NCBI RefSeq assembly: GCF_031624635.1
Contig: NZ_JAMQOQ010000003.1
Span: forward strand, 553,909-617,908
Length of the DNA stretch: 64,000 nucleotides
Direction: 5' to 3'
Source: Halogeometricum sp. S3BR5-2
Lineage (GTDB): Archaea; Halobacteriota; Halobacteria; Halobacteriales; Haloferacaceae
How positions within the stretch are numbered: the stretch's first letter is position 1; every line of letters starts with the position of its first letter. A program made the translations under genes and the position numbers. This document shows, one piece after another, positions 43,798 through 53,036 of the stretch. Below the pieces are notes generated by a model that saw nothing but the letters and a program-made list of their open reading frames with translations, was not told the DNA's origin and did not search any database.

Positions 43798-43947
43798 TCA
43801 ATCTGTAGCTAAGATTTGGAGTGCTTGCCGAATATGGTAGTTTTTATTGGTTATGTCTCTCTCACACAACGCCTCGAGGAGATGCTCGACTGCGCGGTCC
43901 TTATCATCGGTAGATAGTACATCTTCTGTTGAACGTCGAGTCGTCAT
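43798..43947 (-). CDS. Small hypothetical protein
   Basis: The 49-residue protein starts at 43947 (MTTRRSTEDVLSTDDKDRAV) and is fully helical and charged (EHLLEALCERDITNKNYHIR, QALQILATD). The composition is normal for the organism. No family is known to me. It lies just upstream of the duplicated CDGSH block. Confidence 0.5.
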   Translation of the reverse strand: MTTRRSTEDVLSTDDKDRAVEHLLEALCERDITNKNYHIRQALQILATD

Positions 43948-44107
43948 GATACGTCGGTGTTTCTGCGCGATACGCGCCACCCATACAAAGTGTTCAAGGA
44001 AATAAAAGAAGTGGTCGGTGATCTGAGACCATTACATGTCGTCTCAGTAGCTGTGACCCTATTTGGTCTGGATCGAGTCCGTGTGCACAGTGTTGCAGCG
44101 GCTGACG

Positions 44108-44275
44108 TCAAGCCGGTCGACGATTCTCGGCGGTCGGTTCGATCGCGTCTGCGATCGCATCGGCCGGCTTGTACGCCATCGGAGCTTCGTCGATCACGTC
44201 GCCGAACTGCTCTCGGTAGGCCGCATCGAATCCCTCGAAGACCTCGTTCGCGCGGTCGAACGGGAAATCGTTCCT
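44108..44275 (-). pseudogene. Possible RtcB-like C-terminal fragment
   Basis: The minus-strand frame reads DFPFDRANEVFEGFDAAYRE, QFGDVIDEAPMAYKPADAIA, DAIEPTAENRRPA and then stops. DEAPMAYK is close to the C-terminal DEAP-AYK motif of RtcB RNA ligases. Only ~55 residues remain and the end is not the usual one. The fragment abuts the 3' end of the CDGSH gene. Confidence 0.35.
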
Positions 44276-44278
44276 GCA

Positions 44279-44980
44279 TCACCGCTCTTCGTCGCCGGTC
44301 GAAAATCCGATCTCGCTGTGTGTCCCGTCGCAGAACGGCTTGTTTGCGGACCCACCACACCGACAGAGCGTAGCGTCATCGTAGCGGTGGTGCTCGTCAC
44401 TGCCGTGGAGAGCAAACGTCCCGTCGAACCGAAACGGTCCGTTCTTCGTGAGCGTGACAGTGAGCTTCCGGGGAGTCTCTGCGTCTCGATCTTCCCACTG
44501 GCTGTCAGACTCGGCTGGCTCCCCCACCCCGGTCGTGGAAACGTCCTCCGGCGCGACTCCGTCGACGTCGAAGACTCTCGCGTGACTGTTATCGCACAGG
44601 GGCTTGTTCTCGGAGTGACCACAGCGGCAGAGCGCGATACGCGTGTCTTCCAGTAGCGTTTCGCCGGCCGGCGTTTCCAGCGTCACGTCGCCGTGTAGAT
44701 ACAGCGGTCCGTTAGCGACGGGAGTCACGGTGTTCCGTGACGGCGGGCGTTCGTCGGCGGCTCCGTCGCGTCGCTCGTAGTGGAGCGCGCCGGTCGGACA
44801 CCGCTCGATGACCTCGGCGACCTCGTCGGGATTCGCACCGTCCAGGTCGATCCACGGTCGGTCGGTCGGATCGAAGACCCCCGGCAGCCCGTCGACGCAC
44901 GCTCGAACGTGGATGCAACGGTTGGAGTCGTACGTGACGTCGATGTCTGTGCCGTGGTACCGATTCACGTCTTCCTTCAT
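44279..44980 (-). CDS. Ferredoxin-like and double CDGSH iron-sulfur protein, copy 2
   Basis: The 233-residue protein has the same layout as 1297-1998: Fer4_19-type domain (CIHVRAC, ERCPTGAL) and two CDGSH motifs (CRCGHSENKPLCDNSH; CRCGGSANKPFCDGTH). All cluster ligands are present. The first ~150 residues are identical to copy 1, while the last ~75 differ at about 20 positions, a sign of gene conversion over the N-terminal half. Flanking genes differ on both sides. Confidence 0.85.
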   Translation of the reverse strand: MKEDVNRYHGTDIDVTYDSNRCIHVRACVDGLPGVFDPTDRPWIDLDGANPDEVAEVIERCPTGALHYERRDGAADERPPSRNTVTPVANGPLYLHGDVTLETPAGETLLEDTRIALCRCGHSENKPLCDNSHARVFDVDGVAPEDVSTTGVGEPAESDSQWEDRDAETPRKLTVTLTKNGPFRFDGTFALHGSDEHHRYDDATLCRCGGSANKPFCDGTHSEIGFSTGDEER

Positions 44981-45091
44981 AGTCGTCCTATCGGTGTCGC
45001 TCCGCTTAGCGATTATGCCGCCTCCGCCAATCGGGCACGGGTAGGTGACATCCTCCTCGGCGTACACGGCGAGGCGTCCCACACAAGGGAA

Positions 45092-45325
45092 CTACCAGTT
45101 GATAGGGGGTGATGGGTACCACATGAGTCGGAGAGTTGCAGTCTCAGCGTCACGTCCGAAGTACGCTGGCAAAACTGACGCACCGACTTCGGAATACGTC
45201 CCGTCTGGCTCACCCCATGCCGCATCGATAGCGGGGTGCTGTTCGAGCTGCTGACGAAGGTGGCGAAGAATACGGTGACGCTCAGCACCGGGGTCACGAT
45301 CACCAGACGGGGGTTCGCCAGTCAC
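45092..45325 (-). CDS. Short partner protein of HTH regulator, probably truncated
   Basis: The 77-residue protein from GTG 45325 overlaps the HTH gene stop by GTGA. The text (ERHRILRHLRQQLEQHPAID, ASVLPAYFGRDAETATLRLM, then WYPSPPINW) aligns with the start of the 150-residue protein at 52584-53036, where the matching segment continues into SFHYID. The C-terminal half with the RHPNTH motif is missing here. An unknown HTH-partner family is implied. Confidence 0.55.
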   Translation of the reverse strand: MTGEPPSGDRDPGAERHRILRHLRQQLEQHPAIDAAWGEPDGTYSEVGASVLPAYFGRDAETATLRLMWYPSPPINW

Positions 45326-45828
45326 GCAGACGCTGGGTGTGACGAACTGTAGGTGTCGTAGTGTTCGAGTGCGTCCCGCACCACTGACAGTCGATACTGT
45401 GCGTATTCCCAATCAGAGACGGCTTCGAGACGCTCACGTGCTTTTTCCGGAGAGAGACTGGTCGCTGCAATCGACGTCCTGAGTGCAGTTGGTGACTCAA
45501 CGTCGTACGTGGTCGAGTACAGCGCCAGTTCTTCTTGGAGCTCAACCGCTTGTGTGGCGAGTTGGTCTTCGGTGTGTGCTTGGATGAGTTCGCGAATATC
45601 TTGTGAGCGCGTGTAGATGGCATCAGGACTGTACCCAGTCCCGTGGTCAGTCGTGGTTGTTGCGAGCACGCCAAGTTCAGCAAGCCGTGAGAGGTGACTC
45701 CGAGCAGTGTTCTCCGAGACGTGCGCTTCCTCGGCGATCCAAGCAGCGGTACGTGGGGTTGACAGTGTAAGAGCAATGCTCTTCACCCGATCAAACGCAG
45801 ATGTCTGTTCAATCCAGGTTTCGCTCAT
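45322..45828 (-). CDS. Winged-helix regulator (DUF7342-like)
   Basis: The 168-residue protein starts MSETWIEQTSAFDRVKSIAL. The winged helix is at ~30-85 (TPRTAAWIAEEAHVSENTAR, SHLSRLAELGVL), followed by long helices (TEDQLATQAVELQEELALYS). It resembles 53033-53545 in layout and in partner, so both are likely members of one two-gene module. The DUF name is tentative. Confidence 0.75.
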   Translation of the reverse strand: MSETWIEQTSAFDRVKSIALTLSTPRTAAWIAEEAHVSENTARSHLSRLAELGVLATTTTDHGTGYSPDAIYTRSQDIRELIQAHTEDQLATQAVELQEELALYSTTYDVESPTALRTSIAATSLSPEKARERLEAVSDWEYAQYRLSVVRDALEHYDTYSSSHPASA

Positions 45829-46074
45829 ACTCTTAGCTTTGAGTTCGAAAGCAATATTTCGATCTCTAGCTCAATCTATACTGGTTCAAATGGGGATGCG
45901 TATTCCTACAAAATGCGAGACTGTGGGTGAACCACCCTATCCTACTCGCTCACGGCTGACACCGTTCACTCCGACACACTGGAAGTTTCGATGACAACTG
46001 CGTTAGTCGATCGGCGACCCCGCTCGTACATCAGTTGCTCGACTGCCAAATGTCGAGAAAAAACAATTGCGCTA

Positions 46075-46260
46075 CTAAGAGCGATCCCCAGCATACGTAT
46101 CCCGGGACTCCTGAATGAGTTGGCCGGTCTCGGCGTACCACTGGTTGAGCATGCGTTGGAACTCGTTCGCGATCTCATCAGGGTCAGAAACGGTATACAC
46201 GTGGTGAAACGAGGGGAATTCGTCAGAAGAGCGCTGCTCCGAGAGCGGTTCGCCGAGGTT
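46075..46260 (-). pseudogene. C-terminal fragment of the 31169-type HTH regulator
   Basis: The frame reads HHVYTVSDPDEIANEFQRML, NQWYAETGQLIQESRDTYAG, almost identical to the last ~50 residues of 31169-31558. The DNA-binding half is gone and replaced by unrelated sequence near 46205. Confidence 0.7.
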
Positions 46261-47386
46261 ACACCAGAATAACGGCTGATGTAGGGATGGAGTCGCCACA
46301 GAAGTCCGACCCCATTAACAGGTGCCGGTAGGGGGTCCGGTTTCCGCACGTTCGCAGTGCGCCGACACCCAGCGGCTGGTGTCACTCGAATTTAATTATT
46401 CTACGGGTAGAGATAGATGTTTCCGCGAAGCAGTGTGAGTATATTGGTGGCTATTTTCCGAAGAAAAAGTCCCGGTCACTGACCACGTTAGAATCCACTG
46501 TGAGCGCTGTCTGATCGAACAACCACTGTAGAACGCGTCTGAAAGACAGGGGCGGGGTGAATGTGAAAGATCCCGGCGTCGGAATCCCCACACCCTCCCC
46601 CCTATCTGGTGTCCGTAGTGAGGAGTCATGCTCTCCCATCCAAACACCATCTTACCGATATTCGCATAGTCATATGACTGTTCTTGCAGAATTCATATCA
46701 GTCTGAGGAGATAGTACCGGTAGCTATCCCATAAGTGGGCGCGGGAGAATGTGCTAGAAGGAACGCGGGGAGAGGGTGGGGGGGAAGATGCGCTCCCTCT
46801 ACCTTCTTACAAGCATGCCGCACGGATAAACTTTCCTCACTAACTAAACGAGATTAATTCCGAGGAGCGTCACACGGGGGCATTCACGCGAATCTTCCGA
46901 GTCACTCCCCTGCGACTGATACGCCTCGGCGGACGTGACACCTCGCTCATCAAACGTTCTGCCCGTTACTCACACACAGAGATAGCTATGGAGTGCGAGC
47001 GCATCAACGCCGTGCGCGTGGTTGGACTCTTGGGAAGCAAGAGAGTAAGGGAGGAGGAATGCTCTCAAGATAAATTGAGTACATCCATACAAATGTGTCC
47101 TTATGAGTACGGAATGAAAACAGCCTGCAGTATGATCGGATTCGATATCTCTCAAACTGTCGTCACATAGAGCGTCGGAACACTATTTTCATGATTCATA
47201 CGATATATTGATTTAAGGATATATCTGGTAAGAAGATATTATTATGAATAGGACAGAGACTGAATGTCGCTCGGGAGCTGGATGACTTACCGTGCGGCAG
47301 GCAGAGTAGTTTGTCATCGCTCATGGCTCCCCCATTCGGGGGTGCCGTTCTCTCCGAACTCTCTCCGCTGACACGGAGCCTATTCC
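46261..47386. other. Long gap without a recognised gene
   Basis: A minus-strand frame at 46451-46639 (GIPTPGSFTFTPPLSFRRVL, QWLFDQTALTVDSN) may be a small gene but is not recognised. A G-run at about 46788-46795 lies in an otherwise mixed region, and a stretch around 47290-47390 encodes a weak short frame (MSDDKLLCLPHGKSS). No origin repeats or replication gene are visible. Confidence 0.35.
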
Positions 47387-47716
47387 TCACTGAAAACTGA
47401 TCTCAGCGGGGTGCAGGCTTCTGAAGTCAAATAAATCAGCCACGACGTAGACGCCAGTCAGCTCCGTTTCTTCAACACGCAACGTCACCTCGTCACCCTC
47501 TTCGTAGGGGTCCGCAGTGACGATGGTCACCGCCTCGAGAGGCTGGCGACGGAGAAACGCCCAGAGAAGTTGCAAGAGCGAGGGGTGACTACCTTTCCGG
47601 ACGACGATGACGTAACGCGACTCGGCCAACTGCTGCAGACTGGACGTCAGATCGTGCTCGTCCAACTCGGATGGTGGAACGACGTGCAGGACCTCGCTGT
47701 GAATTGCCTCGGTCAC
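47387..47716 (-). CDS. 109-residue conserved haloarchaeal protein, intact copy
   Basis: The protein starts MTEAIHSEVLHVVPPSELDE and has helical LTSSLQQLAESRYVIVVRKG, SLLQLLWAFLRRQPLEAVTI and a C-terminal beta part VTADPYEEGDEVTLRVEETE. No cofactor or catalytic motif is seen. Three decayed copies lie at 1095-1256, 28001-28200 and 38385-38640, so the gene spreads or duplicates often. About 100 bases upstream are also conserved with the 28-kb and 38-kb blocks. Confidence 0.65.
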   Translation of the reverse strand: MTEAIHSEVLHVVPPSELDEHDLTSSLQQLAESRYVIVVRKGSHPSLLQLLWAFLRRQPLEAVTIVTADPYEEGDEVTLRVEETELTGVYVVADLFDFRSLHPAEISFQ

Positions 47717-47815
47717 ACTCCCACGGGGAGAGCAAACAGGATGAATGGCGTGCTATCCGTGTCGGACGAGCAACCAGCTGTTGACGGCGCGCGTGAGATT
47801 TCGACTGTGCCAGAG

Positions 47816-49237
47816 TCATGCTCCATTCTCGAGAACAGCAACGATATCGGGTAAATCGAAGAGACGGATATCATCACGTTCGTCTGCAGCTTCCTCAACA
47901 GAGCGCTTGAACCCAGAGCGGCTGAATAAGGCCAATTCGTACGTCGGCTCACCACCAGTGGTGGGGGTCCAGTCGATGTGTTCCACGTCGTCTTCGAGGT
48001 CCGCGAGCACGGTATAGCCGAGCGGGGTGTTGGTAAATTTCGCTTCGCCAGCAATCAGCGCTGACTCGTCAGTTGGTGCGACGACATCTATTTCACGACC
48101 CTTGTGCCACCACTGGCTTGGCACCTGTGTAATTTGGTAGTCTGCATAGAGCGCCGGCACCGCCTGGTGACAGAGCGATTCAAATGTTTCGCTGACAAAG
48201 TCAGGCAGTTCGGGTTCGATGAGGTCCGCGTAGGCGTTCTCGCCGTAGAGTTCGTACTGTCCCTCGCGGCCGTAGAGATACCGGAAGTAAAACCGGAATA
48301 CCGGATCCCGAATCCGGTACCGAGTCCGCTTGCTACGCGTCGGATCGGCGAGTGCCGGATGGTGTTTCTCGATAATTTGGAGCGTTTCCAGTCGGTCGAA
48401 GTAGTACGACGTGTTGGTGCTTTCGATGCCGGCTCCCTGGGCGATCTCGTTTCGACTGCGGTTCCCGCTGGCCATCGATTCCAGTACGGAGAAATACGTG
48501 TTCACCTCGTTGAGCTCCATCTGGAGGACGGTTTCGGGCTCGTCATGGAGCGGGCCGTTCGGGTCACACAGTAGGCGCGTGATGTTCTCTCCGAGGCTCT
48601 GTGATGAATCGAGAGGACTCAGATATCGGGGTGTGCCGCCGAAGACGCCATAGATGAATATCCGTTCTTCGGGATCGTATGTCGGCACGAACTCTTGGAT
48701 AGAGCGAAACGGCAACTGGGTGAGTTCGAGGCGACCATTCGGTGTCTGGGATACCCGGCCGTAGAGTGGTGCACCGCCATCAAGAACGTGGGTATGAATC
48801 ATGCCGATTGCGGAGCCTGTGAGTACGAGCGTCGCTTGGCTCTCGTCGACAGCCGTATCCCACAGGTGTTGAATGACTGAGGAAAGTCCCTCGTTCGAGT
48901 CGGTGAGGTACGGAAATTCGTCGATGACAATGATGGCGTCTCCGTCGGTGAGATACGTCAAGAGCGGTTCCCATTCTTCCTTGACGGCTGTGATGTCAGG
49001 ATAGGTCGTCGCTGCTGCCTCGACGAATCGCCGAAGCTGTGTCGTCGCTGTTCCTTGGACTGCCTGGTAGTACACGGCATCGTCGCGGTTAGCAACCGAC
49101 TGGCGGACGAGTTCGCTCTTCCCGATCTGACGACGCCCATAAATTATTGCGAGTTCTGCAGCGTCACTTTCATACAGGGTCTGCAACCGATCGAGCTCAT
49201 CGATACGATTGACGAACTGGTCCATGCCCCCCATCAT
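47816..49237 (-). CDS. Archaeal AAA ATPase with DUF234 nuclease-like domain
   Basis: The 473-residue protein has a P-loop with GRRQIGKSEL at ~34-43, Walker B DAIIVIDEFPYL at ~100, and sensor TLVLTGSAIG. The C-terminal DUF234 part (~300-473) contains a PD-(D/E)xK-like pattern, REIDVVAPTDESALIAGEAK, which suggests a nuclease. This family of archaeal ATPases is widespread on mobile and defence-rich regions; its biological role is unsettled. A start at 49225 (MDQFVNRIDEL) is also possible. Confidence 0.88.
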   Translation of the reverse strand: MMGGMDQFVNRIDELDRLQTLYESDAAELAIIYGRRQIGKSELVRQSVANRDDAVYYQAVQGTATTQLRRFVEAAATTYPDITAVKEEWEPLLTYLTDGDAIIVIDEFPYLTDSNEGLSSVIQHLWDTAVDESQATLVLTGSAIGMIHTHVLDGGAPLYGRVSQTPNGRLELTQLPFRSIQEFVPTYDPEERIFIYGVFGGTPRYLSPLDSSQSLGENITRLLCDPNGPLHDEPETVLQMELNEVNTYFSVLESMASGNRSRNEIAQGAGIESTNTSYYFDRLETLQIIEKHHPALADPTRSKRTRYRIRDPVFRFYFRYLYGREGQYELYGENAYADLIEPELPDFVSETFESLCHQAVPALYADYQITQVPSQWWHKGREIDVVAPTDESALIAGEAKFTNTPLGYTVLADLEDDVEHIDWTPTTGGEPTYELALFSRSGFKRSVEEAADERDDIRLFDLPDIVAVLENGA

Positions 49238-49402
49238 TGTGGGAGGAACATATGTGCTCCGAAGTTAGAACTCAGACTATAATAGTTTGGACTATAATAT
49301 CTTAGGCTCTAATCAGTAGATCAATCATTCGATCTCTCCTAACAACATTACGGCAGAAATTGCCTATTACCGCACCAATCGTTCTGTGATTGGCGTCATC
49401 TG

Positions 49403-49893
49403 TTAGAAGTGGACGTCCGCCGGAACGATCCAGAGGTCGTTGCTTTCGTCGACGATGCGATCCAACTGCTCTCGGTGGCGAATCCGCACCCGTCCTCATC
49501 GTACAGGAATACCGAAGGCCCGTCGTAGGCGCCGACCTGATGGACCGCATGCCGGGCGAGGTCCTCATCGCGCATGATCTCCTCGTCGGAGAGTTCGTCG
49601 ATGGCTTCCTTTACTCGGTCGAGATTGCGCTCGAATTCCTCCTTCGTCGCCTCCCAGCCACGGTTGAGCAAGTCTTGGCCGTCGTCGGAGTTGACGGGGG
49701 CTGCGGTCGGAAGGTCGCCCCACCGCGCTTTGCCTGCGACTGTCATGTCTCTCTCGTCAAACGTGACGTAGTAGTCGAATACGGCGCAGGAATGCGGGTC
49801 CGAGCCGACCAGCCGGTCGAACACCGTCCTTCCGGTGACCAATGCGTCGTCATGTGTCGATGCTTCTACCAGTGCGTAAGTGACCATGTGCAT
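49403..49893 (-). pseudogene. Conserved haloarchaeal protein with a late frameshift
   Basis: The protein starts MHMVTYALVEASTHDDALVT and runs well to YDEDGCGFAT. The natural end (REQLDRIVDESNDLWIVPAD, then VHF and stop at 49403-49405) is in another frame, so one base has been lost or gained near 49480. Without it the protein would be ~162 residues. No family motif is recognised, though Phe/Tyr-rich beta strands dominate the start. Confidence 0.55.
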
Positions 49894-50093
49894 CTCAAAT
49901 ACCTCGCTATGCCAACGCTCCGGGTGTTCTCTTTCGCCCCGGCTTGCGCCGGCACCCATCGCCGGCGCTCAAAAACAGTCTTGACAACGCTGACTAGGTG
50001 TCTTCGAACTCCGACTAGCAGTCCTCTCAACGTTGATCGCCGAGTCCCCGCTCTCGTAGTCGGCTTCGAACTCAACCGAGAATCTATCTGAGT

Positions 50094-50158
50094 GGTTCTG
50101 TTGAAATCCTCAGCCGCTGATAGTTGCTGAGGCCGTGCTGAATGTAGGGCGCAAGTGT
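50094..50158. repeat. Dispersed repeat, variant B, reverse orientation
   Basis: GGTTCTGTTGAAATCCTCAG, CCGCTGATAGTTGCTGAGGC and CGTGCTGAATGTAGGGCGCA; the reverse complement of the 27670-27735 form. Confidence 0.6.
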
Positions 50159-50210
50159 AGCACAGCATTTGAGTCATAGGAAATCCTGCCTGACTGGGGT
50201 TTTAGACATT

Positions 50211-51107
50211 TCAAACAAAATCGACACGGCTGAACAAGACGATCCCGCTGAGGAGGGGAAGAATTAACCAGATGCTCAAAATCAGTACTGCGATTGGTTC
50301 TGTAAGAATCGACGGTACAGCGGGGCCGAATGCATCGCTTACCAGAAGTGCGTTCGTATTGATTCTAGGAAGTGACTGTAATACCACTGAATTAAAACTC
50401 GCACTCGAGTTCCCGACATCAAATAGCCAATTCGAAGCGACAGAAAATGCGCCATACGGGGTTGAACGCTGTAACAAAAACAGACCAACATCTGCCGGAG
50501 GATGTATTGGAGTAATTGAACGCCCGGTGAGTTCGCGGTAGAGTACAGGTGAGACGAGATCAACCCATGCTATCGTCAGCGTGAGAAAGTAAACGATGAT
50601 ACCAGCAACGGCAGGTCGACTAGATTTTGAGACCGTCGAGAGACTGACTCCAATCCCAACTGTAACCAGAAGATAGCAGAAAGAGAGAGCAAGAAATCCA
50701 ACTAACACAACTGGTGAGGCTACACGTCCACTAAGCGCACCAATGCCATACCCAACAACAACTGCAAGTAGCGTCGGTACTGCAACTGCCACTGCACGAC
50801 CCACTACTTTCCCAACGACGATTTCCCACCGAGCAAAGGGGAGTGAGCCAATAAGCAAGATACGGCCGGACTCACGCCCATGCGATACGGCACGGTACGA
50901 CACTAATAGCCCTCCAAACCCTCCAAAGACTGCTACTGGGATTTGGAATCCCGCGATTACTGCTGTTGCACCAATTGCTTCTGCCACTTCTGGTTGAGGG
51001 GTCCCAATAAGAAGTCCGAGCAACAGTATAGCCGGGAACAACAGCCATTGTCCCTTAGAGCGGACCAAGAGTTGGAATTCAGTACGAGCTAGGAGGGGCC
51101 ACTGCAT
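50211..51107 (-). CDS. ABC-2 type (NosY-like) transporter permease
   Basis: The protein has 298 residues from ATG 51107; GTG 51116 is possible. It has six membrane helices, starting GQWLLFPAILLLGLLIGTPQ, with SYRAVSHGRESGRILLIGSL between helices 2 and 3 as in NosY-type permeases, and a long Ser/Asn-rich external loop at ~190-250. No ATPase gene lies upstream or downstream; both flanks are repeats (50094-50158 and 51187-51272). Either it pairs with an ATPase elsewhere or the partner was deleted. Confidence 0.8.
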   Translation of the reverse strand: MQWPLLARTEFQLLVRSKGQWLLFPAILLLGLLIGTPQPEVAEAIGATAVIAGFQIPVAVFGGFGGLLVSYRAVSHGRESGRILLIGSLPFARWEIVVGKVVGRAVAVAVPTLLAVVVGYGIGALSGRVASPVVLVGFLALSFCYLLVTVGIGVSLSTVSKSSRPAVAGIIVYFLTLTIAWVDLVSPVLYRELTGRSITPIHPPADVGLFLLQRSTPYGAFSVASNWLFDVGNSSASFNSVVLQSLPRINTNALLVSDAFGPAVPSILTEPIAVLILSIWLILPLLSGIVLFSRVDFV

Positions 51108-51186
51108 ACAGTACACCTGAATTGTGCCTTGTTTATCACTTCGGGTTCGAGAGATCCATGGGAAATTGAGTAGCGTCGTTTGAGAC

Positions 51187-51272
51187 CGGTGCTGAATACA
51201 TCCTCTGTAGTCAGCACGCTCTTTCTGACAGTGTTCGGTGAGGTTGCTGTGGCCGTGCTGAATAGAGAATTT
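51187..51272. repeat. Dispersed inverted repeat, copy 10
   Basis: GGTGCTGAATACATCCTCTG at the left, ACAGTGTTCGGTGAGGTTGC inside and CCGTGCTGAATAGAG at the right, i.e. the reverse orientation relative to copy 1. Confidence 0.65.
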
Positions 51273-51321
51273 CTACCGAGCACTCAGCTTACGACATTCG
51301 CCGCCCTACTCCTCCCTCGAA

Positions 51322-52338
51322 ATGTCGACGACTGCCAACGAACGACCGACCGGGACCGACACGCGAATGAAAGCCGTAGTGGCCAATGAGTACGGCGGCC
51401 CGGACGTCCTCCGACTCTACTCGGCACCGAAACCCACCCCGGAGCCCGACGAGGTCCAGATCCGTGTCCGCGCGTCCACCGTCGGACCGGCCAACTCAGC
51501 CATGCGCGAGGGACGACCGCTTCCCGTCCGCTTCTTCAGCGGCCTCCGACGACCCACGTCCATCCCGGGCGATGCCTTCGCCGGGGAAGTCGCGGCCGTC
51601 GGCAGGGACGTCACGCGGTTCGCCGTCGGCGACCGGGTATTCGGGACGACCGCCCCCGAGTCGGGCGCGCACGCTGAGTACGTCTGCGTCCCCGAAAACG
51701 GCACGCTTGAACTGACGCCCGCCGGCGTGAGCGACGCTGAAGCCGCTGCCGTCGCCGACAACGGACTCACGGCGATGCTGTTCCTCCGAGACGTGGCCGA
51801 CCTCCGGCCCGGCCAGTCCCTCCTCGTCAACGGCGCCTCGGGCGGCATCGGGACGTTCGCCGTCCAGCTCGCCACCCACGTCGGCGCGGAGGTCACTGGC
51901 GTCTGCGGCACCAGGAACGTCGATCTCGTGCAGTCGCTCGGCGCCGGCAAGATCGTCGACTACACGACCACCGACGTCGCCGAGACAGGCGAGACGTACG
52001 ATGTGATCTTCGACGCCGTGGGCAGGGGGTCGTTCACGCAGTTCGAGGGCGCGCTGAGCCCGGGTGGCCTGTATATGACGACCGTTCCTTCGGTAGAGGT
52101 CCTCCTCGACATGGCCCGAACGAGGCTGGTCGGAGACAGACGGGCCGTTTTCGCGGCTACGGGTATGAAGCCGACGGGCATCCGGAAAAAATACCTCGGG
52201 GAGCTAAGAGACCTCCTCGACGTAGGGGAGATCCGCTCGGTAATAGGACGGCGATACCCGGTAGCGGAGATCGTTGAGGCACACCGCTACGTCGACACCG
52301 GGCACAAGCGCGGGACGGCCGTGGTTACAATCGATTAA
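51322..52338 (+). CDS. Zinc-independent MDR quinone-oxidoreductase-like protein
   Basis: The 338-residue protein has an MDR catalytic fold with IPGDAFAGEVAAVGRDVTRF, then the Rossmann motif LLVNGASGGIGTFAVQLA at ~171-188. There are no zinc-ligand Cys/His, so it belongs with quinone reductases (NADPH-dependent). The C-terminus AHRYVDTGHKRGTAVVTID is typical. A start at 51367 (MKAVVANEYGG) would remove a 15-residue N-tail. It stands alone between two repeat copies. Confidence 0.9.
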   Translation: MSTTANERPTGTDTRMKAVVANEYGGPDVLRLYSAPKPTPEPDEVQIRVRASTVGPANSAMREGRPLPVRFFSGLRRPTSIPGDAFAGEVAAVGRDVTRFAVGDRVFGTTAPESGAHAEYVCVPENGTLELTPAGVSDAEAAAVADNGLTAMLFLRDVADLRPGQSLLVNGASGGIGTFAVQLATHVGAEVTGVCGTRNVDLVQSLGAGKIVDYTTTDVAETGETYDVIFDAVGRGSFTQFEGALSPGGLYMTTVPSVEVLLDMARTRLVGDRRAVFAATGMKPTGIRKKYLGELRDLLDVGEIRSVIGRRYPVAEIVEAHRYVDTGHKRGTAVVTID

Positions 52339-52518
52339 CCCGCCGACCCTCTGACGAGTCGTGCCCACCGAACCGACGTTGGAGACGTCGAGAGCTCTAC
52401 CAGAACAGGCCGAGCCGATCGCCAGCTCAGTTGTATCCCGTCAAGTAGAAAAATACGTTCGTATCGCTACCGACCGACTGCGTCACCGCTCAAGCCGTGA
52501 AACGAACGAAACCCGCCT

Positions 52519-52584
52519 GCTGCGTACACCCTCTGTATCTCGCATGCCGGTGCTGTCAGCTCCAGAGGGTTTCAACAGAGCCGT
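52519..52584. repeat. Dispersed inverted repeat, copy 11 (variant)
   Basis: CTGCGTACACCCTCTGTATC and GGTTTCAACAGAGCC; the middle is shortened. It touches the stop codon of the following gene. Confidence 0.55.
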
Positions 52585-53036
52585 TATGGTGGGTTTGATG
52601 CGCTATTCAGACGCTCAACGTCGTTGTTTTCGTACGCTGCCCGCCACATTGCGTGGACCGCCCGGGTCACGAGTGACACCTCAGTCACGTCGATACAGGA
52701 TGGTTCAGCCGCTGTGGCGGCCTCGTCGGATGGCGGATGAAAATGAATTTCTGGTGAGTGCGTATTCGGGTGGCGGTCGAATCGCCAGTTTCGGTCTTCG
52801 CTATCGATGTAATGGAACGAATACATCCCCAGTTCGCTCCACTGGATATCGAGCCGAGCGCTGTCGGCATCTCCAAGCCCGTCAGTGAGACTGATCTGCA
52901 GTTCTGTGGGTGCGACAACGTTATCGTACGACGTTTCCTCAACTAACGGTTCAAGTTCGAGCCAGAGATCACGAATCCGTTGGAGCACCGGGAGATAGAT
53001 CGGCCCGAACTCACCGGCTCGGTCGCTCTCGCTCAT
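52584..53036 (-). CDS. HTH-partner protein of unknown family, full-length
   Basis: The 150-residue protein has MSESDRAGEFGPIYLPVLQR, a beta part SARLDIQWSELGMYSFHYID and the conserved-looking RHPNTHSPEIHFHPP. Relatives lie at 45092-45325 (cut) and 53723-54125 (broken), where YSxHYI and RHPNTHN recur. It overlaps the HTH gene by ATGA. By its arrangement it may be the effector half of a regulator-effector module; a toxin is possible but unproven. Confidence 0.65.
   Translation of the reverse strand: MSESDRAGEFGPIYLPVLQRIRDLWLELEPLVEETSYDNVVAPTELQISLTDGLGDADSARLDIQWSELGMYSFHYIDSEDRNWRFDRHPNTHSPEIHFHPPSDEAATAAEPSCIDVTEVSLVTRAVHAMWRAAYENNDVERLNSASNPP

Noticed and set aside
46740..47000. Replication origin near the G-run
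   Set aside because: No ORB-like repeats and no orc1/cdc6 or rep gene nearby.
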